Of a DNA stretch of 63,374 nt, positions 48,172 to 57,768 are shown piece after piece. The translations under genes and the position numbers were made by a program. Source of the stretch: an uncultured Neglectibacter sp. GTDB taxonomy: Bacteria > Bacillota > Clostridia > Oscillospirales > Acutalibacteraceae. The stretch covers positions 1 through 63,374 of the forward strand of contig CANSKS010000010.1 of assembly GCA_947647615.1 (NCBI GenBank), read 5' to 3'. The notes beneath the pieces were generated by a model. The model saw nothing but the letters and a program-made list of their open reading frames with translations, was not told the origin of the DNA and did no database searches. The first letter of the stretch is position 1; each line of letters begins with the position of its first letter.

Positions 48172-48669
48172 CTATTCCGTTTCGTAGGCCAGCTTGAATC
48201 CGGCCCTGGCCCGCTTGAGGCGGGTTTTGACCGTCTCTACCCCCAAATCCATTGCCTGAGCGACCTCTTTCACGGAGAAGCCCTCGCCATAGTAGAGCAG
48301 CAGTACCGTACGGTATTTTTCGTCCAAGCCGTCCAGCAAGGCGAGAAATTCCGCATGGGAGTGGCCGGGTTCCTCACGGCCTGCCGGGGTGACTTCCTCC
48401 AGCGGTACACTGCGCTTACGTTCCCGCAGCATGTCCTGGCACTTGCGGATCAAAACACGCACCAGCCAAGTGCGAAAATATTGAGGCTGGCGTAAGGTAT
48501 GCAGCTTTTCGAAACAAGCCAGCACTGTTTCGCCAATGGCATCCGCCGCATCTGCATCGTTATGGAGATAGCTTCGGGCCACCTTGTACAGCGTGCTCTT
48601 CTGGCTCTCCATCAGCTCCACAAAGGCCTCGCTGTCTCCACCTTTGGCCCTTTGTATTAACTCTTCCAT
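48172..48669 (-). CDS. ECF-type RNA polymerase sigma factor
   Basis: 165 residues. The region 2 part (AFVELMESQKSTLYKVARSY, ADAADAIGETVLACFEKL, YFRTWLVRVLIRKCQDMLR) and the region 4 helix-turn-helix (YYGEGFSVKEVAQAMDLGVETVKTRLKRAR) are clear. It directs transcription of an unknown stress regulon under the downstream anti-sigma protein. No matching autoregulated promoter could be recognised upstream. Confidence 0.92.
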   Translation of the reverse strand: MEELIQRAKGGDSEAFVELMESQKSTLYKVARSYLHNDADAADAIGETVLACFEKLHTLRQPQYFRTWLVRVLIRKCQDMLRERKRSVPLEEVTPAGREEPGHSHAEFLALLDGLDEKYRTVLLLYYGEGFSVKEVAQAMDLGVETVKTRLKRARAGFKLAYETE

Positions 48670-48811
48670 CCCTATCCCTTCTTCACCTTCTGTTGACCGG
48701 TCACATTCATTAGACGGGCGGGAGGGAGCATTGGGGCCGCCCTAAAAAAATTTTCTTTTTTCTCCTTCCGGGCTCCCCCTGAGGGGATCCCGGAAAACCG
48801 CAAGGCAGCGC

Positions 48812-48860
48812 AAAGCGGGGCCGCTTTTCCATGAAACATCCGAAAAAACGGCCCCGCTTT
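48812..48860 (-). terminator. Inverted repeat after hemL (candidate terminator)
   Basis: AAAGCGGGGCCG and CGGCCCCGCTTT close a loop of about 25 bases. The downstream T run is weak, so termination efficiency is uncertain. It lies at the end of the cobalamin/heme operon. Confidence 0.55.
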
Positions 48861-48895
48861 CAATTTCAAAAATCCCTTACAAAGATACGCAGAGA

Positions 48896-50203
48896 CTACA
48901 GGGAGGATCCGGCCTCCTTACAAACCTGGGACATAACATACTCTGCGCCCTGGAGGACCTGGTCCAAATCTTCCTTTGTATGTTCGTCGCAGAGGAACAT
49001 GGCCTCGAACTGAGCCGGTGCCACATAAATCCCCTGGGAGAGCATGGCCCGGTAATAACGGGCAAACCGGTCCAGGTCGCTGCGCTTTGCGGCGGCAAAA
49101 GAATTTACCGGAGTTTCTGTGAAGAAAACAGAAAGCAAAGAGCCAACCTGGTTGACCTGCACCGGGACGCCTGCCTTTTCGGCCAGATTTCTCAGCTCCT
49201 TGGCGAGATAAGCTCCCATTTCCGCCAAGTGGGTATAGATCTGCGGGTTCTGCTCCAAAATTCGCAGCTGGGCCAATCCTGCGGCCATGGCCACCGGATT
49301 CCCGGACAGCGTGCCCGCCTGGTATACCGGCCCCGCCGGGGCCACCAGCTCCATGAGATCCCGGCGGCCGCCATAGGCGCCCACCGGCATTCCGCCGCCA
49401 ATAATTTTACCGTAGGTGACCAGATCGGCAGAGACGCCCCAATAGGCTTGGGCCCCTCCTGCCGCCAGGCGGAAGCCTGTGATCACCTCGTCAAAGATCA
49501 GCAGCGCTCCGTACCGGTCGCACAGGGCCCGCAGGCCCGGCAGGAAGCCGGCCTCCGGCAGGACCACGCCCATATTGGCCGCCACCGGCTCTACAATCAC
49601 CGCCGCCACTTGGCCGGGGTTTGCTTCAAAAAGCGCTTCTACACTTTCTAAATTGTTGTATTGGGCCGTCAAGGTGCCGGCGGCCATTTCCGGGGGAACG
49701 CCTTTGGAATCCGGCGTTCCTCCGGTGAGTGCCCCTGAGCCGGCCTTCACCAGCATGGAATCGCTGTGGCCGTGATAGCACCCTTCAAATTTAATAATCT
49801 TGTGCCGTCCTACGGCTCCCCGGGCCAAACGCAGCGCAGACATCACTGCCTCCGTGCCCGAGTTGACCATTCGAACCATCTCCATGCCGGGAACCATTTG
49901 GCAAATGAGCCCGGCCATTTCTACTTCCGCCTGGGTGGGCGCACCGAAAGAAAGGCCGTTTTCCATTGCCTCCCGAATCGCCTCAAGAACCTCCCGGCGG
50001 CAATGCCCCAAGATCAGAGGGCCCCAGGAACAGACCAAGTCTACATATTCCTGCCCGTCCACATCGAAGATGTGGCCGCCCTGCCCTTTTTGAATGAACC
50101 TGGGATAGGTGCCCACCGCCTTGCAGGCACGCACGGGAGAATTCACACCTCCGGGCATCACCTGTTGGGCCTGTTCAAACAGCTGTTCCGATTTCGTCAT
50201 CAC
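48896..50203 (-). CDS. hemL: Glutamate-1-semialdehyde 2,1-aminomutase
   Basis: PLP enzyme making 5-aminolevulinate from glutamate-1-semialdehyde, second step of the C5 route. The 435-residue protein has FEQAQQVMPGGVNSPVRAC, EGCYHGHSDSMLVKAGSG and the Schiff-base lysine in TYGKIIGGGMPVGAYGG. Its start overlaps the hemB stop by 4 bases. Last gene of the riboswitch-headed operon. Confidence 0.96.
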   Translation of the reverse strand: MMTKSEQLFEQAQQVMPGGVNSPVRACKAVGTYPRFIQKGQGGHIFDVDGQEYVDLVCSWGPLILGHCRREVLEAIREAMENGLSFGAPTQAEVEMAGLICQMVPGMEMVRMVNSGTEAVMSALRLARGAVGRHKIIKFEGCYHGHSDSMLVKAGSGALTGGTPDSKGVPPEMAAGTLTAQYNNLESVEALFEANPGQVAAVIVEPVAANMGVVLPEAGFLPGLRALCDRYGALLIFDEVITGFRLAAGGAQAYWGVSADLVTYGKIIGGGMPVGAYGGRRDLMELVAPAGPVYQAGTLSGNPVAMAAGLAQLRILEQNPQIYTHLAEMGAYLAKELRNLAEKAGVPVQVNQVGSLLSVFFTETPVNSFAAAKRSDLDRFARYYRAMLSQGIYVAPAQFEAMFLCDEHTKEDLDQVLQGAEYVMSQVCKEAGSSL

Positions 50204-51183
50204 CCAATCTCCCCATTCTGAATTGCTTGTGCCAGCTCTTTGGCGAAGTATGTAATTAAAATATTAGCCCCGGCCCGAAATACAGATAAGGCCGATTCAC
50301 ACATGACCAAATGTTCATCGATCAATCCCGCCTGTCCGGCCGCTTTGATCATGGCATATTCACCGCTGACAGAATAGGCCGCCATAGGAAGCGTCACCGC
50401 CCGGGAAGTTTCGTAAAGGATATCCAGGTAGGACAAGGCGGGCTTGACCATTAAGATATCCGCGCCCTCCTCCATGTCCAAAAGGCATTCCTTCATAGCT
50501 TCCTTCCGGTTGTGGGGGTCCATCTGGTAACCTTTCCTGTCGCCAAAAGCCGGCGCGCTTCCGGCCGCATCCCGGAAAGGCCCGTAAAAGGCGGAGGCAT
50601 ACTTTGCGGAATAGGACATGATGGGCAGGTTTTGGAACCCGTTTTCATCCAGGACCTTCCGAATCTCGGCGATCCTGCCATCCATCATGTCGGAGGGCGC
50701 CACCATATCGGCTCCGGCTTGGGCATGGGAGAGGGCAATTTTCGCCAGCACTTCCACGGTTTTATCGTTATCTACCTCCTGGCCGCAAAGGATTCCGCAA
50801 TGGCCGTGGTCGGTATATTCGCACATGCACACGTCGGTGATCACATAAAAATCCGGGTACTTCTCTTTGATGGCCCGAATGGCCTGCTGTACCACGCCGT
50901 CGGGGTGGTAAGCGCTGCTGCCCTGGCAGTCTTTTTGAGCCGGCAAGCCAAAGAGGAGCACGCTGCGGACCCCTGCCTTTTTACATGCTTCAATTTCTTC
51001 ACAGACCCGGTCGGGCGAATAGCGGAACTGCCCCTCCAAGGAAGGGATAGGCTCCACGATATTCTTGCCCTCTATGACAAAAAGAGGATAAACCAGGCTG
51101 TCCGGAGAAATCCTGGTTTCCCGTGTCATCCGGCGGATCGTGTCGCAGGAACGGAGCCTGCGGGGACGTCGATTCAAATTCAC
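50200..51183 (-). CDS. hemB: Porphobilinogen synthase (5-aminolevulinate dehydratase)
   Basis: Condenses two 5-aminolevulinates to porphobilinogen. The 327-residue protein shows the zinc-type cysteine triad VCMCEYTDHGHCG, APSDMMDGRI, the two active-site lysines in SYSAKYASAFYG and LMVKPALSYLD. Overlaps both neighbours by 4 bases (hemD upstream, hemL downstream). Confidence 0.96.
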   Translation of the reverse strand: MNLNRRPRRLRSCDTIRRMTRETRISPDSLVYPLFVIEGKNIVEPIPSLEGQFRYSPDRVCEEIEACKKAGVRSVLLFGLPAQKDCQGSSAYHPDGVVQQAIRAIKEKYPDFYVITDVCMCEYTDHGHCGILCGQEVDNDKTVEVLAKIALSHAQAGADMVAPSDMMDGRIAEIRKVLDENGFQNLPIMSYSAKYASAFYGPFRDAAGSAPAFGDRKGYQMDPHNRKEAMKECLLDMEEGADILMVKPALSYLDILYETSRAVTLPMAAYSVSGEYAMIKAAGQAGLIDEHLVMCESALSVFRAGANILITYFAKELAQAIQNGEIG

Positions 51184-52655
51184 TGAAAAGTCACTTCCTT
51201 CAAAATCGTTTCCATAAGGTCATCCAGGGTGGCCCGGGTGGCCACCCTTACCTGAATGCCATGCTTTTTCGCCGCATCCGCCGTGTGCTGGCCAATGCAA
51301 AAGCCCGTAATGCGGGAAAGCGCCTCCTCGGGAACTGCCTGCACAAAGCCTTCCACCGTGGAAGCGCTGGTAAAAGTCACCCAGCTGTCCGGCGGGAGCT
51401 CCGCCTTTTGGGTGCAACCGGCTTCTGTGCGGTAGGTGGAAACCTCTGTAAATTCCACGCCCCGACGGGCCAGGTCCCTCACCAGCTCCGGGTTGCCCTG
51501 CTGGGAACGGCAAATGAGGACAGGACCTTCTGTAAGCAGTTCCGCCAGGTGCTCTGTGTCATAAACCTGCGGGACAAGGTCCGGCCGCAGGCCATGCTCC
51601 TCCAAAGCCTCCCCTGTCTTGGGCCCTACCACCGCGACCTGAAGCCCTGCCAAGGCCCGGGCGTCCTTTCCCTGGCGCCTCAATTCCTCGAAGAACAGAT
51701 GGGGACCAAAGGGGCTTGTAAATACCAGGGTCCTATAGGCGGAGATCCCGGAAACCGCCTGCTCCAGCTCAGGGCAGGGCGTGATAGGAATGGTGGCAAT
51801 ACAGGGCAGCTCCATGACCTGAGCGCCCATAGCCCGCAGCCGGTTCGACAAGGTCCCCACTCGCTCCCGGGGCCGGGTGACCACAACAGTGCGGCCCTTT
51901 AGCGGGAGCCGGTCAAACCAATCGAAAGGTTCGGAAAGGCTGCACACCTGGCCCACGATTAATACGGCAGGGGAATGAATCCCCTGGGCAGCCGCCTCTT
52001 TGGGCAGGCCGGAGAGCGTGGAGACCACCTTTCTCTGGGCAGGCGTTGTGCCGGATTCCACCATCGCCGCAGGGGTATTCGGAGCCATGCCGGCTTCCAG
52101 CAGCCCGCCGCAAATCTTCTCCATAGAGGAAACCCCCATCAAGAACACCATGGTCCCTCCTGCCGCCGCCAACGCCGGGAAATTGATATTCAGCTGGCTG
52201 CCGGACTTGGCGTGCCCTGTGATGATATGCAGGGAAGAGGTAAAAGCGCGATGGGTCACCGGAATCCCGGCATAGGCGGGAACGGCCAAGGCCGAAGATA
52301 TGCCAGGGACCACCTCAAAGGGAATGCCGTGCTCCGCCAGCAGCTCCAGCTCCTCGCCTCCCCGGCCGAAAAGGAAGGGGTCTCCGCCCTTCAGCCGGAC
52401 CACCTGCAACCCCTCCAGGGCCTTTTCCAGGAGAATTTGATTGATCTCCCCTTGGGGCACAGGGTGGTGGTTGGACTCTTTCCCCACATCAATGCGCTGG
52501 GCCCGCTCCGGGATCAGGTCTAAAATAGGGCGGCTGATCAGCCGATCATAAACTACACAATCTGCCGCTTCCAACAGGGCCTGTCCCCGCCGTGTCAGGA
52601 GCATGGGATCTCCCGGTCCCGCGCCCACTAGGCTGACTTTTCCGCTCACACACAT
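51180..52655 (-). CDS. cobA-hemD: Fused uroporphyrinogen-III C-methyltransferase / uroporphyrinogen-III synthase
   Basis: 491 residues with two enzymes in one chain. Residues 1 to about 245 are the SAM-dependent CobA methyltransferase (LVGAGPGDPMLLTRRG, RLKGGDPFLFGRGGEE, GHAKSGSQLN). Residues about 250-491 are the HemD synthase (TRPRERVGTLSNRLRAMGA, VTFTSASTVEGF). Together they turn hydroxymethylbilane into uroporphyrinogen III and then precorrin-2, pulling flux to siroheme/cobalamin. The same fusion is known in clostridial hemACDBL clusters. It overlaps hemC by 10 bases and hemB by 4. Confidence 0.94.
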   Translation of the reverse strand: MCVSGKVSLVGAGPGDPMLLTRRGQALLEAADCVVYDRLISRPILDLIPERAQRIDVGKESNHHPVPQGEINQILLEKALEGLQVVRLKGGDPFLFGRGGEELELLAEHGIPFEVVPGISSALAVPAYAGIPVTHRAFTSSLHIITGHAKSGSQLNINFPALAAAGGTMVFLMGVSSMEKICGGLLEAGMAPNTPAAMVESGTTPAQRKVVSTLSGLPKEAAAQGIHSPAVLIVGQVCSLSEPFDWFDRLPLKGRTVVVTRPRERVGTLSNRLRAMGAQVMELPCIATIPITPCPELEQAVSGISAYRTLVFTSPFGPHLFFEELRRQGKDARALAGLQVAVVGPKTGEALEEHGLRPDLVPQVYDTEHLAELLTEGPVLICRSQQGNPELVRDLARRGVEFTEVSTYRTEAGCTQKAELPPDSWVTFTSASTVEGFVQAVPEEALSRITGFCIGQHTADAAKKHGIQVRVATRATLDDLMETILKEVTFQ

Positions 52656-53527
52656 TCTCCTTTCAACGTTAAAGCAAGGGATTCCCCTAACCTCGCCGCC
52701 TCCGCCACCGGACCGGAACAGCTTCCCAGGCGCTGGACGGTCTCGTCTTCATTTACATACAATCCCGTAAGCAACAAAATGCCGTTTTCCACCCGGCCAT
52801 AGGCCGCTACCGGGGAAGTACAGCCCCCGTTAAGCCTGCGGACAAAGGCCCTTTCTCCTTGGGCACAGGCCGTGGCGTCCGGGTCGGACGCCGCCTGCAC
52901 CCAGGAACAATCCATCCCTTCCCGGCACTGCACGGCAATGATCCCCTGGCCTGCCGCGGGCAGGATTTCTTCCGGGCCGAAATACCGGGCGATCCGCGAA
53001 GACAGCCCCAGCCGCTTGAGCCCGGCAGAAGCCAGAACCAGGGCGGAAAACTGCCCCGCATCCAGTTTAGAAAGGCGGGTCTGCACGTTCCCGCGCACCG
53101 GGGCTACCGTGGCCTGAGGGTAAAGCTTCTGAATTTGCAGTTGACGGCGGCGGGAGGAACAGCCGATGGGTTTGGAAAAATCCAACTCCGTTACCCCCTC
53201 CGGCAGGACCAAGGCATCCCGCGGGTCTTCCCGGCGGGAAAAGGCCACCAAGGGGAGCTCCGGGGAAAGCTCCATGGGCAGGTCCTTCAAGCTGTGGACG
53301 GTAAAATCTACCTGGCCGGACAACAGGGCTTCATCCAATTCCCGGACAAAGAGCCCCTTCCCGCCAATCTGGTCCAAGGTGCGGTCCAAAATTTTATCGC
53401 CCAAAGTCTTCATGGTGACCAGCTCCACCTCTATCTCCGGGTGAGCGCGGGTAACCTGCTCCATGATCAACTGGGTTTGCCGCACTGCCAACTGGCTGTC
53501 TCGGCTGCCAAAGCGCAGTTTTTTCAT
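52646..53527 (-). CDS. hemC: Hydroxymethylbilane synthase (porphobilinogen deaminase)
   Basis: Polymerises four porphobilinogens. The start MKKLRFGSRDSQLAVRQTQL at 53527 gives 293 residues; the frame upstream lies inside hemA. Motifs: SLKDLPMELSPELPLVAFSRRED, IGCSSRRRQLQI, and the dipyrromethane-cofactor cysteine in LNGGCTSPVAAYG. Overlaps hemA by 4 bases. Confidence 0.95.
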   Translation of the reverse strand: MKKLRFGSRDSQLAVRQTQLIMEQVTRAHPEIEVELVTMKTLGDKILDRTLDQIGGKGLFVRELDEALLSGQVDFTVHSLKDLPMELSPELPLVAFSRREDPRDALVLPEGVTELDFSKPIGCSSRRRQLQIQKLYPQATVAPVRGNVQTRLSKLDAGQFSALVLASAGLKRLGLSSRIARYFGPEEILPAAGQGIIAVQCREGMDCSWVQAASDPDATACAQGERAFVRRLNGGCTSPVAAYGRVENGILLLTGLYVNEDETVQRLGSCSGPVAEAARLGESLALTLKGECV

Positions 53528-54933
53528 TCCAGCTCCTCCAAAACCATCCGAATTTTTTTTGCCGCCACGGCGGTTTTCCGGTGAGACTTTCCGCTGGATA
53601 CCACTCCTGCTACCACGCCGCCTCCCGTGCAGATAGCAGGAAAGAAAAAGGAACACTCCTCCATGCAATCGGCCACACTTACCAGAATATTGCGCCGCCT
53701 CGCCTCTTCCCCGATAGCCCGGTTGACCTCCCGGTCATCTGTGGCTGCTATGGCCAGAAAAGCCCCTTCCAAATCTCCGGCCCGGTAGGTCCGAGGCAGC
53801 CAGGTAAACCAATCTGCCGTCAGCTTCAATTGGGGAGAAATCACTGTCAAATCGCACCCGAATTGGCGCAGCACGTTAATCCGCCTGCTGGCGATGGTTC
53901 CGCCGCCCACCAGTACCACGCGCTTCCCCTTCAGGTTGAGAAACAAGGGGAAATAGGCGCTCTCCCCTCTGCTTACGCGCCGTTCCCACCAACGGAGCAC
54001 CTCCTGCAGGCCTTCTTCGGCCAACTGCCGGGCCTGCTCCATTTGCTCCGCCGTGGCGGTTTGGACCCCACCGAAATCATCCACATCCCAAAACTCCGGC
54101 GCCATTTTACGGATCTCGGGATCGATATCCCGGGGCACGGCCAAATCTATCACTGCCCGGGGAGGCCTCTTCAGCTGGGAAAATTGCTGGGCAGTCACCG
54201 TAAGGTGGGGGCTGGCGGTTGCGGAAAGGAGGATGTCTTTTCCTTCGGCCGCCTCCATCCGACTCGAATAATCCACCGTTTGGCAGCCACTTGGAATTTG
54301 GTTTTCGCCGTGGCGGTAGGTCCGCAAGGTCATGGTGACCCGAGCGCCTCTTGAGACCATGAGCCCGGCAGCAAGCCGCGCGATTTCCCCGTTTCCCACG
54401 ATCAACACTTCTTTTCCCGCCAAATCGCCTAAGGCGTCGACTGCCGCCCCGGCGGCGGAAGAGGTAGTGGAGGTGAAATGGACTTGGGTTTTTATGCGTT
54501 TTCCCACCGTCACCGCCGTACGAAACAGCATGTTAAGCAGGGCGGAGCCGGAGCCTGCTTCCATAGCCAGATCCATGGCCAAGCGGATTTGGGTGATGAT
54601 CTGATCGTCGCCGAATATTCTGGAATGGAGCCCGCCGGCTACCTCCAATAAATGCCGCACAGCCTCTTCCCCGCAGCGGCTGACAAAGGCCTCCTCCGGA
54701 AGGGAGATCCCGGTCTCCCGCAAAAAAAGCTGCCAGGGCGCTTCTGCCGCTTTTGCAGCCTCCACATAAATTTCCGTGCGGTTACAGGTAGAAAGGATAA
54801 CACAGCCTTCCACCCCGGACACGCCGGATATGTCGCTCATAACTTCCTTCAAACGTTCCGGGGGAAAGGACGCCTGCTCCCGCAAAGCCACAGGCGCGTT
54901 GGTCCAGTCGATCCCCGACATACTCAAATTCAT
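53524..54933 (-). CDS. hemA: Glutamyl-tRNA reductase fused to precorrin-2 dehydrogenase-like domain
   Basis: 469 residues. The N-terminal part is glutamyl-tRNA reductase: SIDWTNAPVALRE-like start, catalytic cysteine in ILSTCNRTEIYVEA, then HSRIFGDDQIITQ and the NADPH domain (EVLIVGNGEIARLAAGLM, AVIDLAVPRDIDPEI). The usual C-terminal dimerisation domain is mostly missing: only about 25 helical residues remain before a siroheme-synthase NAD domain (GKRVVLVGGGTIASRRINVL, VADCMEECSFFFPAI) that should oxidise precorrin-2 to sirohydrochlorin. The start at 54933 has GGAGG 8 bases upstream. It joins the first pathway step with the branch-point step. Confidence 0.9.
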   Translation of the reverse strand: MNLSMSGIDWTNAPVALREQASFPPERLKEVMSDISGVSGVEGCVILSTCNRTEIYVEAAKAAEAPWQLFLRETGISLPEEAFVSRCGEEAVRHLLEVAGGLHSRIFGDDQIITQIRLAMDLAMEAGSGSALLNMLFRTAVTVGKRIKTQVHFTSTTSSAAGAAVDALGDLAGKEVLIVGNGEIARLAAGLMVSRGARVTMTLRTYRHGENQIPSGCQTVDYSSRMEAAEGKDILLSATASPHLTVTAQQFSQLKRPPRAVIDLAVPRDIDPEIRKMAPEFWDVDDFGGVQTATAEQMEQARQLAEEGLQEVLRWWERRVSRGESAYFPLFLNLKGKRVVLVGGGTIASRRINVLRQFGCDLTVISPQLKLTADWFTWLPRTYRAGDLEGAFLAIAATDDREVNRAIGEEARRRNILVSVADCMEECSFFFPAICTGGGVVAGVVSSGKSHRKTAVAAKKIRMVLEELE

Positions 54934-55024
54934 GATCAAAGCCTCCAGATGAATCTTCTCCGGTCCCAAGAAACGCCCTGCCGGAAAGCGAGGGTATCCT
55001 GCCTTTCCAGAGCGCGCCGGCGTT

Positions 55025-56092
55025 TCATTGGCCGTCCCCAAAAGGCTGGTAGGCCTCAATGCCGCCGTCGTCAAAGGTGTAGCAGCCGTGGTACACGGCA
55101 CAAGCCATGTCTAAAAGAGGCATAGCTGCCACGGCTCCGGTTCCTTCGCCCAAGTGCATCCCGGCGGTGATCATGGGCCGCTTTCCCAGCGCCTCCAACA
55201 CCGCCTGTCCCGCCGGTTCGGCGGAAACATGGCTCGCCAGCATGGCTTTTCCGGCAGCGGGACAAAGGCGCAGGGCGCAAAGGGCCGCCACGGCGCTGAT
55301 GAACCCATCGATCAGCACCGGTACCCGGTACCGTGCGCCGCCCAGGAAAATGCCGCACATGCCCGCAATGTCAAAGCCCCCCACCTTGCTCAAGACGTCC
55401 AGAATGTCCTCGGGGTTCGGCCGGTTACAGGCCAAAGCCTGGTAGATCACAGCTACCTTTCGGGCCAAACCTTCGTTGGAAAGGCCCGCGCCACGACCGG
55501 TCATCTCCTCCACCGGCCGCCCCAGCAGGACGCTGGCCACAGCGCTGGAAGTGGTGGTATTTCCAATGCCCATCTCTCCGGTGGCCAACAGCCGCACTCC
55601 CTGTTCCCGCTGTTCCCGGACCAGCTCCATTCCCGTCAAAATCGCCTGCTCTGCCTGCTCCCTGGTCATGGCCGGGCCCACAGAAATATCGGCCGTGCCG
55701 TTTCCAACCCGGCGGGACAAAACCCCCGGCGTCTCCGGGAAATCCAGCACGCCCATATCCACCGGCACTACCCGGCACCCCGCCGCTTTCGCCATGTAGC
55801 ACACAGAAGTGCGGTCGGCCGCCAGGTTTTCTGTTACAATGGTGGTGACAGAGCTGGGGGACTGGGTGACGCCCTGGCACACCACGCCATTGTCGGCGCA
55901 CAGCACCAGCACCGCCCGATCCCGAAGCTCCATGTTGGCGCTTCCGGTTAGCGCGGCGATGTCCTCCAAAGCTGTTTCCAATAGGCCCAGGCCGCCCAGA
56001 GGCTTCGCGCAGCTATTCCAATGGCGGCGGGCTTTCGCCCGGGCCGCCGCATCCTCCGGCTCTATTTCCCGCAACAATGCTTTTAGCTCCAT
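55025..56092 (-). CDS. cobT: Nicotinate-nucleotide--dimethylbenzimidazole phosphoribosyltransferase
   Basis: Activates the lower-ligand base of cobalamin with nicotinate mononucleotide. The start at 56092 (MELKALLREIEPED) gives 355 residues. Motifs: WNSCAKPLGGLG, LCADNGVVCQGVTQSP, ATGEMGIGNTTTSSAV and GMHLGEGTGAVAAM with the catalytic Glu. It lies 91 bases before hemA and 66 after cobI. Confidence 0.95.
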   Translation of the reverse strand: MELKALLREIEPEDAAARAKARRHWNSCAKPLGGLGLLETALEDIAALTGSANMELRDRAVLVLCADNGVVCQGVTQSPSSVTTIVTENLAADRTSVCYMAKAAGCRVVPVDMGVLDFPETPGVLSRRVGNGTADISVGPAMTREQAEQAILTGMELVREQREQGVRLLATGEMGIGNTTTSSAVASVLLGRPVEEMTGRGAGLSNEGLARKVAVIYQALACNRPNPEDILDVLSKVGGFDIAGMCGIFLGGARYRVPVLIDGFISAVAALCALRLCPAAGKAMLASHVSAEPAGQAVLEALGKRPMITAGMHLGEGTGAVAAMPLLDMACAVYHGCYTFDDGGIEAYQPFGDGQ

Positions 56093-56158
56093 GATGGTTC
56101 TCCTTCTCCCTTGGCGCGGCATCCGCTGGGCCAGCGCCGGTAAACTGCAGGGCTTTTT

Positions 56159-56851
56159 TTACTCTTTTACGATCACAGTGGAAAAATAACCGTGGTTCCC
56201 CTCCGGCCGTTCCTCCGAGAGATTCGCGTACACGGTCTCTTCCGGCAGGCCGCAGTTCTGAACCAGCATACTGGTTCCCAACGCGTTCCGAGCCTCCAAG
56301 GCCTCCAGGACGGCGGGCAGCTGGCGGCCGGATTTCATCAGGACCTTTGTCCCCGGCTGGTCCAGTACCTCATCCAGCGCCATGCTGCCGGGTACAATGT
56401 GCAGTGGGCCATTCATCTCTGTCAGGCTCACGCCCAGCCTGGCCGCCACCGCGCAGAAGCTGGGAACGCCGGGCACCATCACCGTTTCATAGCCCTGATC
56501 CTTTAAAATTGCCATCATGTAGGAATAGGTGGCGTAAATAGAAACGTCCCCCAGGTTCAGCATGGCTACGTCCTGGCCCTTGTCCAGGTATTCCCGCACT
56601 GCCGCCGCCGCCGCCAAATGGGCCGCATGCTGCACGGCTTTGTCCCGCTCCATAGTAAAATACAGCGGGACAATCGTTTTTCCTTTTCTATCTACGATGC
56701 CGGAAGCGATGTCCAACGCCAGCATCTCACCGCTTTTGGTCTTGGGCGCTGCGATAACCGGGCACTGCTCCAGCACCCGCACTGCCTTCAAAGTCATCAG
56801 CTCCGGGTCGCCCGGGCCTACGCCTACGCCGTAAAAAATTCCTTTTTTCAT
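56159..56851 (-). CDS. cobI: Precorrin-2 / cobalt-factor II C20-methyltransferase
   Basis: SAM-dependent methylation at C20 in corrin ring formation; in the anaerobic route the cobalt form (CbiL) is the substrate, consistent with the neighbouring cobaltochelatase. The 230-residue protein starts MKKGIFYGVGVGPGDPEL, with MLNLGDVSIYATYSYM and VPGVPSFCAVAARLG. The start at 56851 is supported by GGAGCAGGT upstream. It is separated from cbiK by 140 bases without an obvious gene. Confidence 0.92.
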   Translation of the reverse strand: MKKGIFYGVGVGPGDPELMTLKAVRVLEQCPVIAAPKTKSGEMLALDIASGIVDRKGKTIVPLYFTMERDKAVQHAAHLAAAAAVREYLDKGQDVAMLNLGDVSIYATYSYMMAILKDQGYETVMVPGVPSFCAVAARLGVSLTEMNGPLHIVPGSMALDEVLDQPGTKVLMKSGRQLPAVLEALEARNALGTSMLVQNCGLPEETVYANLSEERPEGNHGYFSTVIVKE

Positions 56852-56991
56852 ACCTGCTCCCACTATTTCATATTTTTTCGCGGCCGCCGGTTGTCCCGGC
56901 AGGCCCTTATTTGGAAAAATTGCCGCGCTCGCTGTTTCCCAGCCTCCGGAGAAACGGGCCACCAAGCCCTGTCCTTCTCAGATCAGAAGAG

Positions 56992-57768
56992 TCAAGCGCC
57001 AGAAGCCAGCGCTTCCTCTAAATGAGCCCGGTACATGGCCTGAACCTCTGGCAGCAGGCCCAGGCCTCGAAGGGTGGCGCGGACAGAGAAGCCCTCCGCC
57101 TCCAGCTGGGACTGCCAGCTCTCCGGGTCTTCTCCCGCCATGTCATGGAGGGCATGATCCCCAGCCACCAGCATCAGCGGCACCAGATGTACGCTTTTCT
57201 CCTCCTGAGCCCTCAGCTGCCCCAGCACGTCCTGGAAGGCGGGCCAGCCCTCCACGGTACCCACCAATACGTCCTGCCGCCCCGCCAGGAAAAACGCCGT
57301 CTGCAAAGCCGGGTAGGTCAAATTGGCCGCGTGATCGGTCCCGTGGCCAAACAGCACCAGCGCTTCCCCGGCTCGGGCGGGGTAGGCTGCAGACAGCCCC
57401 GCCGCCAGCCTCTGCAGGTCGGCAGTATTGGCCAGGAGAGGCCTTCCAAAGCGCAGGCTTTCGAACTTGTCCCGCCAGGGCTCCGCCTCACGCCTCATTT
57501 TGTCGTACTCATGGCCGCATAAAATATGGGTAGGCTGCACCAGGACCTCTGCGGCCCCCTGCTTCCACAGTTCTTCCAGGGCTTCCGCCACGCTATAGAC
57601 CGCCTCTCCCCGCTCCTTAAGGACACGGCGGATGACGCTGCTGGTAAAGGCGCTGACAAAAATCCTGTCATGGGCCTCCTGGCGCATGACATTCTCTATG
57701 GCCGTAATATTTTCCCTGCCCGCAGGGACGCTGGTGCCAAAGCTGACACAAACCACCGCTTTTTTCAT
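56992..57768 (-). CDS. cbiK: Sirohydrochlorin cobaltochelatase (anaerobic type)
   Basis: Inserts Co2+ into sirohydrochlorin. The 258-residue protein has the CbiK-type N-terminus VVCVSFGTSVPAGREN and metal-binding histidines in PTHILCGHEYDK and LFGHGTDHAAN. No signal peptide, so cytoplasmic. Overlaps cbiO by 4 bases, tying cobalt import to insertion. Confidence 0.94.
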   Translation of the reverse strand: MKKAVVCVSFGTSVPAGRENITAIENVMRQEAHDRIFVSAFTSSVIRRVLKERGEAVYSVAEALEELWKQGAAEVLVQPTHILCGHEYDKMRREAEPWRDKFESLRFGRPLLANTADLQRLAAGLSAAYPARAGEALVLFGHGTDHAANLTYPALQTAFFLAGRQDVLVGTVEGWPAFQDVLGQLRAQEEKSVHLVPLMLVAGDHALHDMAGEDPESWQSQLEAEGFSVRATLRGLGLLPEVQAMYRAHLEEALASGA

